Of a DNA stretch of 9,501 nucleotides, positions 1 through 6,173 are shown one piece after another. Position numbers and translations under genes: made by a program. The stretch is taken from the NCBI GenBank assembly GCA_003241215.1, contig QFOL01000141.1, positions 1-9,501 on the forward strand, written 5' to 3'. The notes beneath the pieces were generated by a model, which worked only from the letters and a program-made list of their open reading frames with translations, was not told the DNA's origin and made no database searches. The stretch's first letter is position 1; the number at the start of each line of letters is the position of its first letter. The stretch comes from Agrobacterium fabrum (GTDB lineage Bacteria; Pseudomonadota; Alphaproteobacteria; Rhizobiales; Rhizobiaceae).

Positions 1-1
1 C

Positions 2-157
<156 letters not shown>

Positions 158-193
158 TATCGGAATAAGAGATCAGGATTGAGGTTTAAGACC

Positions 194-577
194 ATGACTG
201 CCGAAGCCACTGCAAAGACCCAGGATACGACCGAAGACGCGGCAAAGCCGTCGTCTATCCCGCCTGATGAACTGGCGCGCCTCAGCGATGACGTGATCGC
301 GGCGCTGAAGACCGTCTACGACCCGGAAATTCCGGCCGATATCTTCGAACTCGGTCTCGTCTACAAGATCGACATCGAGGATGACCGGATGGTCAAGATC
401 GTCATGACGCTGACCGCGCCCGGTTGCCCGGTAGCAGGTGAAATGCCGGGCTGGGTGGAAAATGCTGTTGGCGCCGTCGAGGGTGTTTCCGGTGTCGTGG
501 TCGAAATGACCTTCGACCCGCCATGGACGCCGGACCGCATGTCGGAAGAGGCACAGGTCGCTGTCGGCTGGTACTGA
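194..577 (+). CDS. sufT: SUF-associated MIP18/DUF59 family Fe-S assembly protein (SufT type)
   Basis: This 127-residue protein belongs to the MIP18 (DUF59) family, which assists maturation or transfer of iron-sulfur clusters in the cytosol. Visible hallmarks are YDPEIP at residues 42-47, the ELGLVYKIDI strand at 52-61, and TAPGCP at 74-79 holding the conserved Cys78, followed by the amphipathic helix GWVENAVGAV and the ending FDPPWTPDRMSEEA. The first 25 residues are a polar, probably disordered extension rich in Thr, Ala and Asp. The ATG at 194 is chosen over an in-frame TTG at 179 because a GAGGT Shine-Dalgarno sequence (181-185) sits eight bases before it and the family core begins well downstream. 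It lies between sufS and sufA, the usual place for the SUF-associated DUF59 gene. The exact role in rhizobia (loading or transfer step) is inferred from the family. Confidence 0.92.
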   Translation: MTAEATAKTQDTTEDAAKPSSIPPDELARLSDDVIAALKTVYDPEIPADIFELGLVYKIDIEDDRMVKIVMTLTAPGCPVAGEMPGWVENAVGAVEGVSGVVVEMTFDPPWTPDRMSEEAQVAVGWY

Positions 578-591
578 CGTGATTTGACTGA

Positions 592-661
592 TGTCATCCC
601 TTGATGACACTCTCAGGCGCTACTAAATTGAAATCCATAAGCATCGAGCCTTGAACTCGAT
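592..661 (+). promoter_or_regulatory. Two small hairpins in the sufT-sufA intergenic leader
   Basis: The 105-bp gap between sufT and sufA contains a perfect 7-bp dyad, TGTCATC (592-598) / GATGACA (603-609) with a four-base loop, and a second perfect 6-bp dyad, ATCGAG (643-648) / CTCGAT (656-661) with a seven-base loop, ending six bases before the sufA Shine-Dalgarno sequence. Neither is followed by a T run, so neither looks like a full intrinsic terminator. They may affect mRNA processing or stability, or mark a weak internal regulatory site; function is not shown. Confidence 0.4.
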
Positions 662-682
662 TGTCGAAGGAGAATTAAGCCC

Positions 683-1072
683 ATGGGCTTTGCGATCATG
701 ACCATGACCGGGGCTGCCGCCTCGCGCGTTAAAGCAATCGTCGAAAATTCCGGACCGGATGCCAGGGGCGTGCGCGTCGGCATCAAGAAGGGCGGCTGCG
801 CGGGCATGGAATATACCATCGACCTCGTGACCGAGCCGGATGCGAAGGACGATCTGGTCGAATTCGAAGGCGCAAAAGTCTGGGTTCAGCCGTCCGCCGT
901 GCTTTATCTGCTCGGCACCCAGATGGATTTCGAAGTGACCAAGATGCGCTCCGGTTTCACCTTCAACAATCCGAACCAGACATCCGCCTGCGGCTGCGGT
1001 GAATCGGTCGAGTTGAAGCCCGCCGATCTGGCGGCGCTGGCAAAGCAGCGTGAGGCTGAAGCCAGCGTTTGA
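683..1072 (+). CDS. sufA: A-type iron-sulfur carrier SufA (HesB/IscA family)
   Basis: SufA accepts Fe-S clusters from the SufBCD scaffold and hands them to apo-proteins in the cytosol. The 129-residue protein has the three-cysteine ligand set of the family: Cys39 in KKGGCAGMEY, and Cys103 and Cys105 in TSACGCGESV. The fold signatures VRVGIKKGGCAGMEYTI (30-46), the LYLLGTQMDF segment (74-83) and FTFNNPNQ (92-99) are all present, and the length is normal. The ATG at 683 follows a strong AAGGAG (668-673) at nine bases; a second Met at residue 6 has no better signal. A short Lys/Glu/Ala-rich tail (residues 114-129) extends past the CGCGES motif. It is the last plus-strand gene of the suf cluster and is followed by a palindromic repeat rather than an obvious T-run terminator. 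Confidence 0.95.
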   Translation: MGFAIMTMTGAAASRVKAIVENSGPDARGVRVGIKKGGCAGMEYTIDLVTEPDAKDDLVEFEGAKVWVQPSAVLYLLGTQMDFEVTKMRSGFTFNNPNQTSACGCGESVELKPADLAALAKQREAEASV

Positions 1073-1140
1073 TTGGCTGCGCTATCTCTGCGATGGAGAG
1101 ACAGACCTTTCTTATGCACACAGCGCTCCCACAAACGCGA

Positions 1141-1227
1141 CGTCATCCTCGGGCTTGACCCGAGGATCCATCCCCGTCGAATCCCTTGAGACCTTTGTAG
1201 ATCCTCAGGTCAAGCCCGAGGATGACG
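1141..1227. repeat. RIME-like intergenic mosaic palindrome (double hairpin)
   Basis: A 28-bp inverted repeat with a single mismatch joins 1141-1168 and 1200-1227 around a 31-bp centre; the outer 20 bp of each arm are perfect complements. Each arm is also a hairpin by itself: ATCCTCGGG (1145-1153) pairs with CCCGAGGAT (1159-1167) over a five-base loop, and 1201-1209 pairs with 1215-1223 with one mismatch. The motif GTCATCCTCGGGCTTGACC is, from general knowledge, a dispersed repeat in rhizobial and other alphaproteobacterial genomes and resembles the RIME class (rhizobial intergenic mosaic elements). It lies between the convergent sufA and minus-strand unknown gene, so it could act as a two-way transcript-end structure. 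The exact family name is not certain. Confidence 0.8.
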
Positions 1228-1289
1228 GAAGAGAGGTTTCAGATTCATTTTCCGCAAACTGCGCCCCGCGCAAATCAGCTTTCGAAGGT

Positions 1290-1565
1290 TCATAATTGCT
1301 GTTTCAGCGTATCGATAAAATCCGCCAGCGGATGAACCGATGGCGTCGTTGTCAATAGAGGCTCTAGAGCCGCCGCGATCGTCCCGCAATCCTCCTCGGC
1401 AAGTGACCGCAGGCTCGAGCTGACCTTGTTGTAGTCGGGCGTTCCGCGTGATGCGAGGGAGCGATTGATCACAAACACCTCCGTCTGTCCGTCAATTCGT
1501 TCCACGAAGAGCGCGAGCGAACCGCCGTCCGCGGCGGCGGCGCTGTCCGATACCGATTTGAACAT
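1290..1565 (-). CDS. Small unknown protein at the 3' end of the MacAB-type operon
   Basis: I do not recognise this protein. The preferred product is 91 residues, soluble, with no signal peptide or membrane span: a beta-prone stretch SLALFVERIDGQTEVFVINRSLA (about 16-38), a helix-prone centre with one Cys in EEDCGTIAAAL, and a C-terminal helix PLADFIDTLKQQL. The ATG at 1565 is preferred because ACGGAGGG (1571-1578) lies five bases before it. A longer reading starts at GTG 1631, overlapping the permease stop as GTGA, and adds 22 residues of low-complexity Ala/Thr/Ser sequence with no good ribosome site. Either way it is the last gene of the exporter operon and ends 62 bp from the repeat. Its link to the exporter is by position only. 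Confidence 0.7.
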   Translation of the reverse strand: MFKSVSDSAAAADGGSLALFVERIDGQTEVFVINRSLASRGTPDYNKVSSSLRSLAEEDCGTIAAALEPLLTTTPSVHPLADFIDTLKQQL

Positions 1566-1627
1566 CGAAGCCCTCCGTGAATCATCAACCTGTTCCGTCG
1601 AGGCCGTTGCAGCCTCGACGGCTTGTC

Positions 1628-2836
1628 TCACTCGTGCCGCAAAGCCTCGATGGGGCTTAAGCTTGCCGCCCGTCGGGCCGGGAAATAGCCGAAAATCACC
1701 CCGATGGCTGCCGAAAAGGCGAAGGCGAGGAAGATGATCGACGGGCTGGTGACGAAGGGGACGTTGAGAAAGCTGACCACGCCGTAAGCCAGACCGAGGC
1801 CGGTCAGGATGCCGACGATGCCGCCAAAAGCGGAGAGCATGACGGCTTCCACCAGAAACTGCGTCAGGACCTGCTTCTCCAGCGCGCCGATGGCGAGACG
1901 AATGCCGATCTCGCGGGTGCGTTCCGTCACCGAAACCAGCATGATGTTCATGATGCCGATGCCGCCAACCAGAAGGCTGACGGCTGCGACTGCGCCCAAA
2001 AGCCCGGTCAGCAGTGTCGTCGTGCCGGTCATGGCCGAGGCGATCTGTGTCATGTCGTTGACGGTGAAATCATCCTCGCGGCCGATGCCGATGCGGCGGC
2101 GCTCGCGCAGCAGGTTCTGCAGGTCGCTCTGCACCTTCGCAGTCGAAACGCCGTCCTGCGCTGAAACCATGATCGAGGAAATGGTGGTGGTGCCGCCGAT
2201 GCGTCGCTGATGGATTTTCAGCGGCATGATGACCGTGTCGTCCTGATCGTCGCCGAGGCCGGACTGGCCTTTTCTGCCCAGCACACCGATGACGGGGCAG
2301 GAGATATTGCTGACGCGGATCGTCTGCCCCACCGGGTTTTCCGCACCGAACAGTTCCTGCCGCACCGTTTCGCCGATGATGCAGCCGATCTGGCCGCCGC
2401 GATCTTCTGCCGGCTGGAAATCGCGCCCGAGCGCAATGGTCCAGTCCTGCGCGATCAGATAGTCGTTGGTGGTGCCGATGACGCTTGTCTGGTGGTTCTT
2501 GCCGCCGAAAATGACTGTGGCGGCGGAGCTGCGGTTCTGCGGTGCGACGGCGCGGATACCGCTGATCTGGTTGCGGATGGCCTCGACATCACGGTCATCG
2601 AAGCGCTTGGCTTCGGTGCTGGCACGGCCGGGCCCGAACTGGCCTGGGCGCACGAACAGCATGTTGGTGCCGAGCCGCGACAGTTCCGATTTTACCTGTT
2701 CGGTCGTGCCATTGCCGATGGTGACCATGGCGATGACGGCGGCCACGCCGATGACGACGCCGAGCACGGTGAGGAAGGAGCGCAGCAGGTTGCGGCTGAT
2801 GGCGCGCAGCGCAAGACGCGACGTTTCAAAGAACAT
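1628..2836 (-). CDS. MacB-type ABC transporter permease (FtsX-like, separate from its ATPase)
   Basis: This 402-residue inner-membrane protein is the mechanotransmission half of a MacAB-like tripartite exporter, which uses ATP on the cytoplasmic side to move the periplasmic adaptor and expel substrate. It shows the MacB layout: an N-terminal amphipathic helix and TM1 (LRSFLTVLGVVIGVAAVIAM, 18-37), a large periplasmic MacB_PCD domain (about 42-270), then TM2 (275-300), TM3 (328-352) and TM4 (366-386). The conserved cytoplasmic loop SVTERTREIGIRLAIGA (302-318) follows TM2 and the ending PARRAASLSPIEALRHE is typical. The ATG at 2836 has AAAGGAG (2844-2850) at seven bases and overlaps the ATPase stop by 11 bp; an open frame continues to 3085 but that part is only a shadow of the ATPase gene. 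In E. coli MacB the ATPase is fused at the N-terminus; here the two are separate genes. The substrate is unknown. Confidence 0.93.
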   Translation of the reverse strand: MFFETSRLALRAISRNLLRSFLTVLGVVIGVAAVIAMVTIGNGTTEQVKSELSRLGTNMLFVRPGQFGPGRASTEAKRFDDRDVEAIRNQISGIRAVAPQNRSSAATVIFGGKNHQTSVIGTTNDYLIAQDWTIALGRDFQPAEDRGGQIGCIIGETVRQELFGAENPVGQTIRVSNISCPVIGVLGRKGQSGLGDDQDDTVIMPLKIHQRRIGGTTTISSIMVSAQDGVSTAKVQSDLQNLLRERRRIGIGREDDFTVNDMTQIASAMTGTTTLLTGLLGAVAAVSLLVGGIGIMNIMLVSVTERTREIGIRLAIGALEKQVLTQFLVEAVMLSAFGGIVGILTGLGLAYGVVSFLNVPFVTSPSIIFLAFAFSAAIGVIFGYFPARRAASLSPIEALRHE

Positions 2837-3545
2837 CGGCGGTCTCCTTTTTGTCCGTCGCGCTGTCGGAGGCAAGATGGCCATCGACGAAACGCAGGAG
2901 ACGCCCGGCATGGGCGGCGATATCCTCTTCATGGGTGACCATGACGACCGTGATGCCCCTGTCGCGGTTGAGGGAGGTGATAAGATCCATGATCTCGGCG
3001 CTGGTTTTGGTATCGAGATTGCCGGTCGGCTCGTCGGCGAGAAGCAAAGCAGGGCGGGTGACGATGGCGCGCGCAATGGCCACACGCTGCTGCTGGCCGC
3101 CGGAAAGCTCCTGCGTGGTGTGATCCTCGCGGCCTTTCAGACCCACCTGCGCCAGCGCCTCCATGGCGCGCGCGCGCCGCTCCGAGGCCTTCATGCCACG
3201 ATAGACCAGCGGCAGCTCGACATTTTCCACCGCCGAGGTGCGCGACAGCAGATTGAAGCCCTGAAACACGAAGCCGAGCATATGCCGGCGCAGCAGCGTC
3301 AGATGTTCATTGTCGAAGCCGCTAGTCGGCACGCCCTGAAACAGATATTCGCCAGCTGTCGGCACATCCAGACAGCCGATGATGTTCATCGACGTGGATT
3401 TGCCCGAGCCTGACGGTCCCATGATGGCGACGAATTCCTTTTCGCGGATCGACAGGCTGACGCCGTCAAGCGCGCGGATCGTCGCTTCGCCGCGGCCATA
3501 TTGCTTGACGACATTGCGGAATTCGATGAGCGGCGGCTGTTGCAT
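2826..3545 (-). CDS. ABC transporter ATPase of a MacAB/LolD-type exporter
   Basis: This 239-residue cytosolic ATPase drives the adjacent permease. All motifs are intact: Walker A GPSGSGKST (43-51), Q-loop Gln95 in FVFQGFNLL, signature LSGGQQQR (147-154), Walker B LLLADEP (167-173) with catalytic Glu172, D-loop GNLDTK, and switch His205 in VTHEEDIAAHA. The sequence MNIIGCLDVPTAGEY and the RRHMLGFVFQ segment are characteristic of the MacB/LolD branch (type VII ABC systems) rather than importers. Start ATG at 3545 has GGAGGA (3553-3558) seven bases upstream and lies 14 bp after the adaptor stop, so the three genes are almost certainly cotranscribed. The C-terminal tail KKETADVL carries the ribosome site for the permease within its own codons, suggesting translational coupling. 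Confidence 0.95.
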   Translation of the reverse strand: MQQPPLIEFRNVVKQYGRGEATIRALDGVSLSIREKEFVAIMGPSGSGKSTSMNIIGCLDVPTAGEYLFQGVPTSGFDNEHLTLLRRHMLGFVFQGFNLLSRTSAVENVELPLVYRGMKASERRARAMEALAQVGLKGREDHTTQELSGGQQQRVAIARAIVTRPALLLADEPTGNLDTKTSAEIMDLITSLNRDRGITVVMVTHEEDIAAHAGRLLRFVDGHLASDSATDKKETADVL

Positions 3546-3559
3546 GGGCTTGTCCTCCG

Positions 3560-4858
3560 TCAGCCGGCGTTGCGGGCCGTTGCGTCGGTAATCACCTGGT
3601 CATCGGCTTTCAACTCGCCCGATTTTACCACGGTATGCTGGCCGTCGGTGGAACCGGTTTCGATGGAAACGGAGACCGGATTGTTGTTGCGCAGCACCCA
3701 GACCGTTCTTTTGGCCGTTGCCGCCTGGCCGGCGTCGCGGTTCTGCGAGCGGCCCATGCGCGGCGGGCGAAACAGGCTCATCAGCCCGCCGCCACGGGAA
3801 GCGGATTCGCGCGGCGGTGTATAACGAAGCGCGGAATTCGGCACCAGCAGCGCATCGTTGATTTCCTCGACGATGATATTGGCGGTCGCCGTCATGCCGG
3901 GGCGCAGCAGCAGTTCCTCATTGTCGACCGTCAATATGCCCTTGTAGGTCACGACGTTGGATACGGTTTCCGAGGCGAAGCGCACGGTCTCGATCTCGGC
4001 CGGAAAGCTGCGGTCGGGATAGGCATCGACGTTAAAATTGGCCTTCTGGCCGGTTTCGACCTTGCCGACATCGGCCTCATCCACCGAAACCTGCAATTCC
4101 ATGTGGCGCAGATCGCCGGCGATGGTGAAGAGAACAGGGGCGTTGAGCGAGGAGGCGACGGTGGCGCCGGGATCGACGCTGCGGGTGAGGATGACGCCAT
4201 CGATGGGCGAGACAATCTTGGCCTTGCCGAGATTGACCTCGGCAAGCCTCAGATCCGCTTCCGCCGAAAGCACGGTCGCCTCATTGACTTCAAGCGTTGC
4301 GGCGGCTGCATCGTGGGTGAACTGCGCCGCATCCAGATCCTGCTGGCTGGAAACGCGGTTCTGCACCAGCGATTTCAGGCGTTCCATGGAGGTTTTGGCC
4401 GAACCGAGATCGGCGCGCGCCTTCAGCACATTGGCCTTGGCGGAGGCGAGCTTGGCGCGGGCGCTCTGCACGTCGGCCTCCAGCTTGTTGGTATCCAGCT
4501 CCGCCAACACGTCTCCCGCCTTGACCGGGCTGTTATAGGTGACGTTGACCTTGCGCACCGTGCCGGAGAGTTCGCTCGATATATCGACCTGATCCGTCGG
4601 CTGAACCGAGCCGGTGGAGGTGACGATGACCGAGAGATCGCCCTGGCGCGCCGCTTCGGTGGTGTAGCTATAGGCGACACCCGCCGCACGTGACTGATAA
4701 TAATAACCAAGGCCGCCGCCAATCAGCACAAGGGCTGCTGCGGCATAGAGATACCGGCGCGACTTTTTCTTGCGGCCGTTTCTGTTCGTTCCCAGAATCT
4801 CGCGCAGATCGGGCTGGCTGTTTTCGGTATCGCTGCCACTCGTATTGGCGTCATTCAT
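3560..4858 (-). CDS. Periplasmic adaptor (membrane fusion) subunit, MacA/HlyD family
   Basis: The 432-residue product is the adaptor linking the inner-membrane ABC permease to an outer-membrane channel. It has a basic cytoplasmic N-terminus (RNGRKKKSRRY, 27-37), one transmembrane anchor (about 36-54), a first lipoyl half-motif (STGSVQPTDQVDISSELSG ... VKAGDVLAELD, 81-122), a long alanine-rich coiled-coil hairpin (about 125-212), the second lipoyl half (IVSPIDGVILTRSVDPG, 215-231), then beta-barrel and membrane-proximal domains. Order and length fit MacA. A Gly/Arg/Pro-rich stretch at about 348-381 (SRGGGLMSLFRPPRMGR) interrupts the distal region and is probably an exposed loop. ATG 4858 is chosen over TTG 4873; the upstream site GGGTGA is modest. 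It is first in the operon; the promoter should be in the 238 bp up to 5096, but I could not pick convincing -35/-10 boxes. No TolC homologue is encoded here, so the channel must come from elsewhere. Confidence 0.92.
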   Translation of the reverse strand: MNDANTSGSDTENSQPDLREILGTNRNGRKKKSRRYLYAAAALVLIGGGLGYYYQSRAAGVAYSYTTEAARQGDLSVIVTSTGSVQPTDQVDISSELSGTVRKVNVTYNSPVKAGDVLAELDTNKLEADVQSARAKLASAKANVLKARADLGSAKTSMERLKSLVQNRVSSQQDLDAAQFTHDAAAATLEVNEATVLSAEADLRLAEVNLGKAKIVSPIDGVILTRSVDPGATVASSLNAPVLFTIAGDLRHMELQVSVDEADVGKVETGQKANFNVDAYPDRSFPAEIETVRFASETVSNVVTYKGILTVDNEELLLRPGMTATANIIVEEINDALLVPNSALRYTPPRESASRGGGLMSLFRPPRMGRSQNRDAGQAATAKRTVWVLRNNNPVSVSIETGSTDGQHTVVKSGELKADDQVITDATARNAG

Positions 4859-5096
4859 TCTCGTCACCCGCAAAGTTCAAAATACCACAGAGGGTTGCCG
4901 CCGCTCTCCGGTTTGTCCGTCCATCTGTCGCCGTTGTATTCCTCTGATTGTGGGAAGTGACATAGCTTGCCCTGAGGGTGAAGTGAAAACTTGGTAATAT
5001 TTATGATAGTTCTGGTCTGGTAGATATAAGCATTGAAAAGGCCGATGCCACGGATATGGCTGAGGTTTCAGCAGCGACAGCCAGGACGATGATGAA

Positions 5097-5252
5097 ATGA
5101 ACGACAATGTGGTGAAGTTCCGCAAACCGGTGCCGCCGAAAAAACCGCGCGAACCGCTCGGGCCGAAAGCGAAGAAGGCGCTGACGATTGTGGCTGTTAT
5201 CGCGTTTTTCGTGGCGGTGTGGGGGTATTTTACGCTGATGGGGCAGGGGTAA
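5097..5252 (+). CDS. Small single-span membrane protein, 51 residues
   Basis: A 51-residue open reading frame begins MNDNVVKFRK, runs through a Pro/Lys-rich basic segment (PVPPKKPREPLGPKAKKA, 11-28), and ends in one hydrophobic helix ALTIVAVIAFFVAVWGYFTLM (28-48). The layout predicts a cytoplasmic basic N-terminus and a C-terminal membrane anchor. The start is fixed by an in-frame TGA at 5061-5063 and this being the first ATG after it; CCAGGA (5081-5086) lies ten bases before it. Codon use is strongly GC-rich at third positions and the basic-then-hydrophobic design is coherent, which argues it is real. It is divergent from the exporter operon and shares its 238-bp upstream gap. Function is not recognised; similar short conserved proteins are common in Rhizobiaceae, from general knowledge. 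Confidence 0.68.
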   Translation: MNDNVVKFRKPVPPKKPREPLGPKAKKALTIVAVIAFFVAVWGYFTLMGQG

Positions 5253-5413
5253 GGTAAAGGGCTGGCGCTCTTGCTGGGGAGGAGGATGGAAGGCGCAAGT
5301 TGGCTAACGCGGGTGGGGCGCTGCGGCTGATTCTGATGACGGCTATTGGCCTAAGCTATCGTACATTGCGCCCGAGTGAGAAAACCGCAAAGAGTGTGGG
5401 AATTAGCCGATGA

Positions 5414-5767
5414 CTACTCCAAGTCTTCTTGAGCAAATTCATCAGTGACATGAATGTCCGTCATCTCAAGGCGACCCGGACCCATGTTAATGTACTTGTG
5501 CGGTAAGTTGGCTGGCCCAAACACGATTTGGCCCTCCCTAGCTTCAAACTGCTGTTCTCCAACGGTAAAAAGCGCTCGACCTTGCCGCACTATAAAGACT
5601 TCATCATAGAGATGCTTGTGTAGCCTGGGGCCGCGGCCAATTTCGTCCGTGGTATAAAACATGACCGAAACATTTGTGCCAAATGCACGCCCTTGGAATT
5701 CACCTTGCCATACGCTCTCTTTTTCGGCCCATTGGGCGCGATCGAGGAGCACTGCTTTCTTTTGCAT
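5414..5767 (-). CDS. Single-domain cupin protein
   Basis: The 117-residue protein is a small beta-barrel cupin. Motif 1 fits G-x5-H-x-H-x3-E-x6-G exactly, with Gly44, His50, His52, Glu56 and Gly63 (GRGPRLHKHLYDEVFIVRQG); motif 2 fits G-x5-P-x-N-x2-H-x3-N with Gly79, Pro85, Asn87, His90 and Asn94. His50, His52, Glu56 and His90 would bind one metal. The substrate cannot be told: small cupins of this kind include sugar-binding, isomerase and sensor forms. ATG 5767 has AGAGGAA six bases upstream. The gene has about 53% GC over three hand-counted lines, against about 67% for a sampled line of the permease gene, so it may be acquired. It lies 175 bp downstream of the tRNA-Arg 3' end and reads away from it. 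No terminator or partner gene is evident in the 161 bp to its left. Confidence 0.88.
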   Translation of the reverse strand: MQKKAVLLDRAQWAEKESVWQGEFQGRAFGTNVSVMFYTTDEIGRGPRLHKHLYDEVFIVRQGRALFTVGEQQFEAREGQIVFGPANLPHKYINMGPGRLEMTDIHVTDEFAQEDLE

Positions 5768-5942
5768 TGAAGTTCCTCTCTTGGTCAGGCCAGCCGTTCG
5801 AGCCCAAACAAAACATCAAATATGCAGCAGCGCAAATGTCGGCAATGGATCGACGGCGAAGCTGAACGATCTGGGCCTATAACTGCTGTTGGCGCACAGC
5901 CACAGACCCAAACCAGTCATTCATGGATAATGTGAGAAGCGG

Positions 5943-5987
5943 TGGCGACCCCTGCAGGACTCGAACCTGCGACCTACTGCTTAGAAG
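5943..5987 (-). other. tRNA-Arg(TCT) 3' segment: attachment-site junction
   Basis: Read on the minus strand this segment is the 3' half of a tRNA: anticodon loop CTTCTAA (5987-5981, anticodon TCT, Arg), 3' anticodon stem GCAGT, variable loop AGGTC, a perfect five-pair T arm (GCAGG with loop TTCGAGT), acceptor strand AGGGGTC, discriminator G and encoded CCA (5945-5943). The sequence that should supply the pairing 5' stem (ACTGC) is instead CCTAG, and no D arm or acceptor 5' strand follows, so homology to the tRNA ends at the anticodon loop. This is what integration into a tRNA 3' end leaves at one junction. The intact, reconstituted tRNA should be at the far end of the element. Confidence 0.85.
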
Positions 5988-6148
5988 CTAGGTTTTTATG
6001 TAATGATTGCGAAAAGCTGAGAACAAACCGCTTCTAATATCTGCTACCGAAAATCAATAAGTTACAATTCGTTTGCAAACTGCTCTGCATTTGGCTGACT
6101 GTATTTTGAAGATAGCGCGCTTCAACCTTTTGTGGCAAGAGCGCAATG
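5988..6148. other. Gene-free spacer between att junction and integrase terminator
   Basis: This 161-bp AT-richer stretch is the element-side flank of the attachment site and is where integrase arm sites and host-factor bends would be expected. Visible structure is limited: GCTTCTAA at 6030-6037 is an inverted copy of the octamer at 5981-5988 that spans the tRNA anticodon loop. I see no coding sequence, no clear direct-repeat array and no convincing promoter. Together with 5768-5942 (cupin upstream region, no gene seen) it makes up the non-coding interval between cupin and integrase. Confidence 0.5.
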
Positions 6149-6173
6149 AAAAAAGCCCGCATCAAGCGGGCTT
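6149..6173 (-). terminator. Intrinsic terminator overlapping the integrase stop codon
   Basis: On the minus strand AAGCCCGC (6173-6166) pairs perfectly with GCGGGCTT (6160-6153) around the loop TTGAT, and the stem runs into a T tract (6154-6149). The TGA stop of the integrase (6164-6162) is inside the loop, and the 5' arm encodes the last residues Lys-Pro-Ala. This would end the whole early transcript just before the attachment site. Confidence 0.85.

Noticed and set aside
592..609. Intrinsic terminator after sufT
   Set aside because: The dyad is perfect but short and is followed by CTCTCAGG, not a T run.
2210..2938. Long plus-strand open frame (242 codons) opposite the permease and ATPase genes
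   Set aside because: It is antisense to two genes with complete family motifs, its product has no recognisable fold and shows the His/Asp/Gly-rich composition of a high-GC antisense shadow.
2837..3085. N-terminal extension of the permease frame to 3085
   Set aside because: The added 83 residues are Pro/Ser/Arg-rich shadow of the ATPase gene; the MacB family start and a strong ribosome site fall at ATG 2836.
3635..4693. Long plus-strand open frame (352 codons) opposite the adaptor gene
   Set aside because: The minus strand encodes a full adaptor with lipoyl halves and coiled coil; the plus frame is low-complexity Gly/Arg/His-rich with no ribosome site, as expected for a shadow.
4859..5096. 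Promoter boxes for the exporter operon or the small membrane gene
   Set aside because: TTGCCC (4967) with TAATAT (4995) and similar pairs have wrong spacing; no pair was good enough to report.
4877..5125. Minus-strand open frame of 82 codons upstream of the adaptor gene
   Set aside because: It has no ribosome site and an unstructured product, overlaps the likely promoter region and the better-supported 51-residue gene.
5943..6020. A complete functional tRNA-Arg gene at the junction
   Set aside because: Only the 3' half is present; upstream bases do not pair with the 3' anticodon stem and there is no D arm or acceptor 5' strand.
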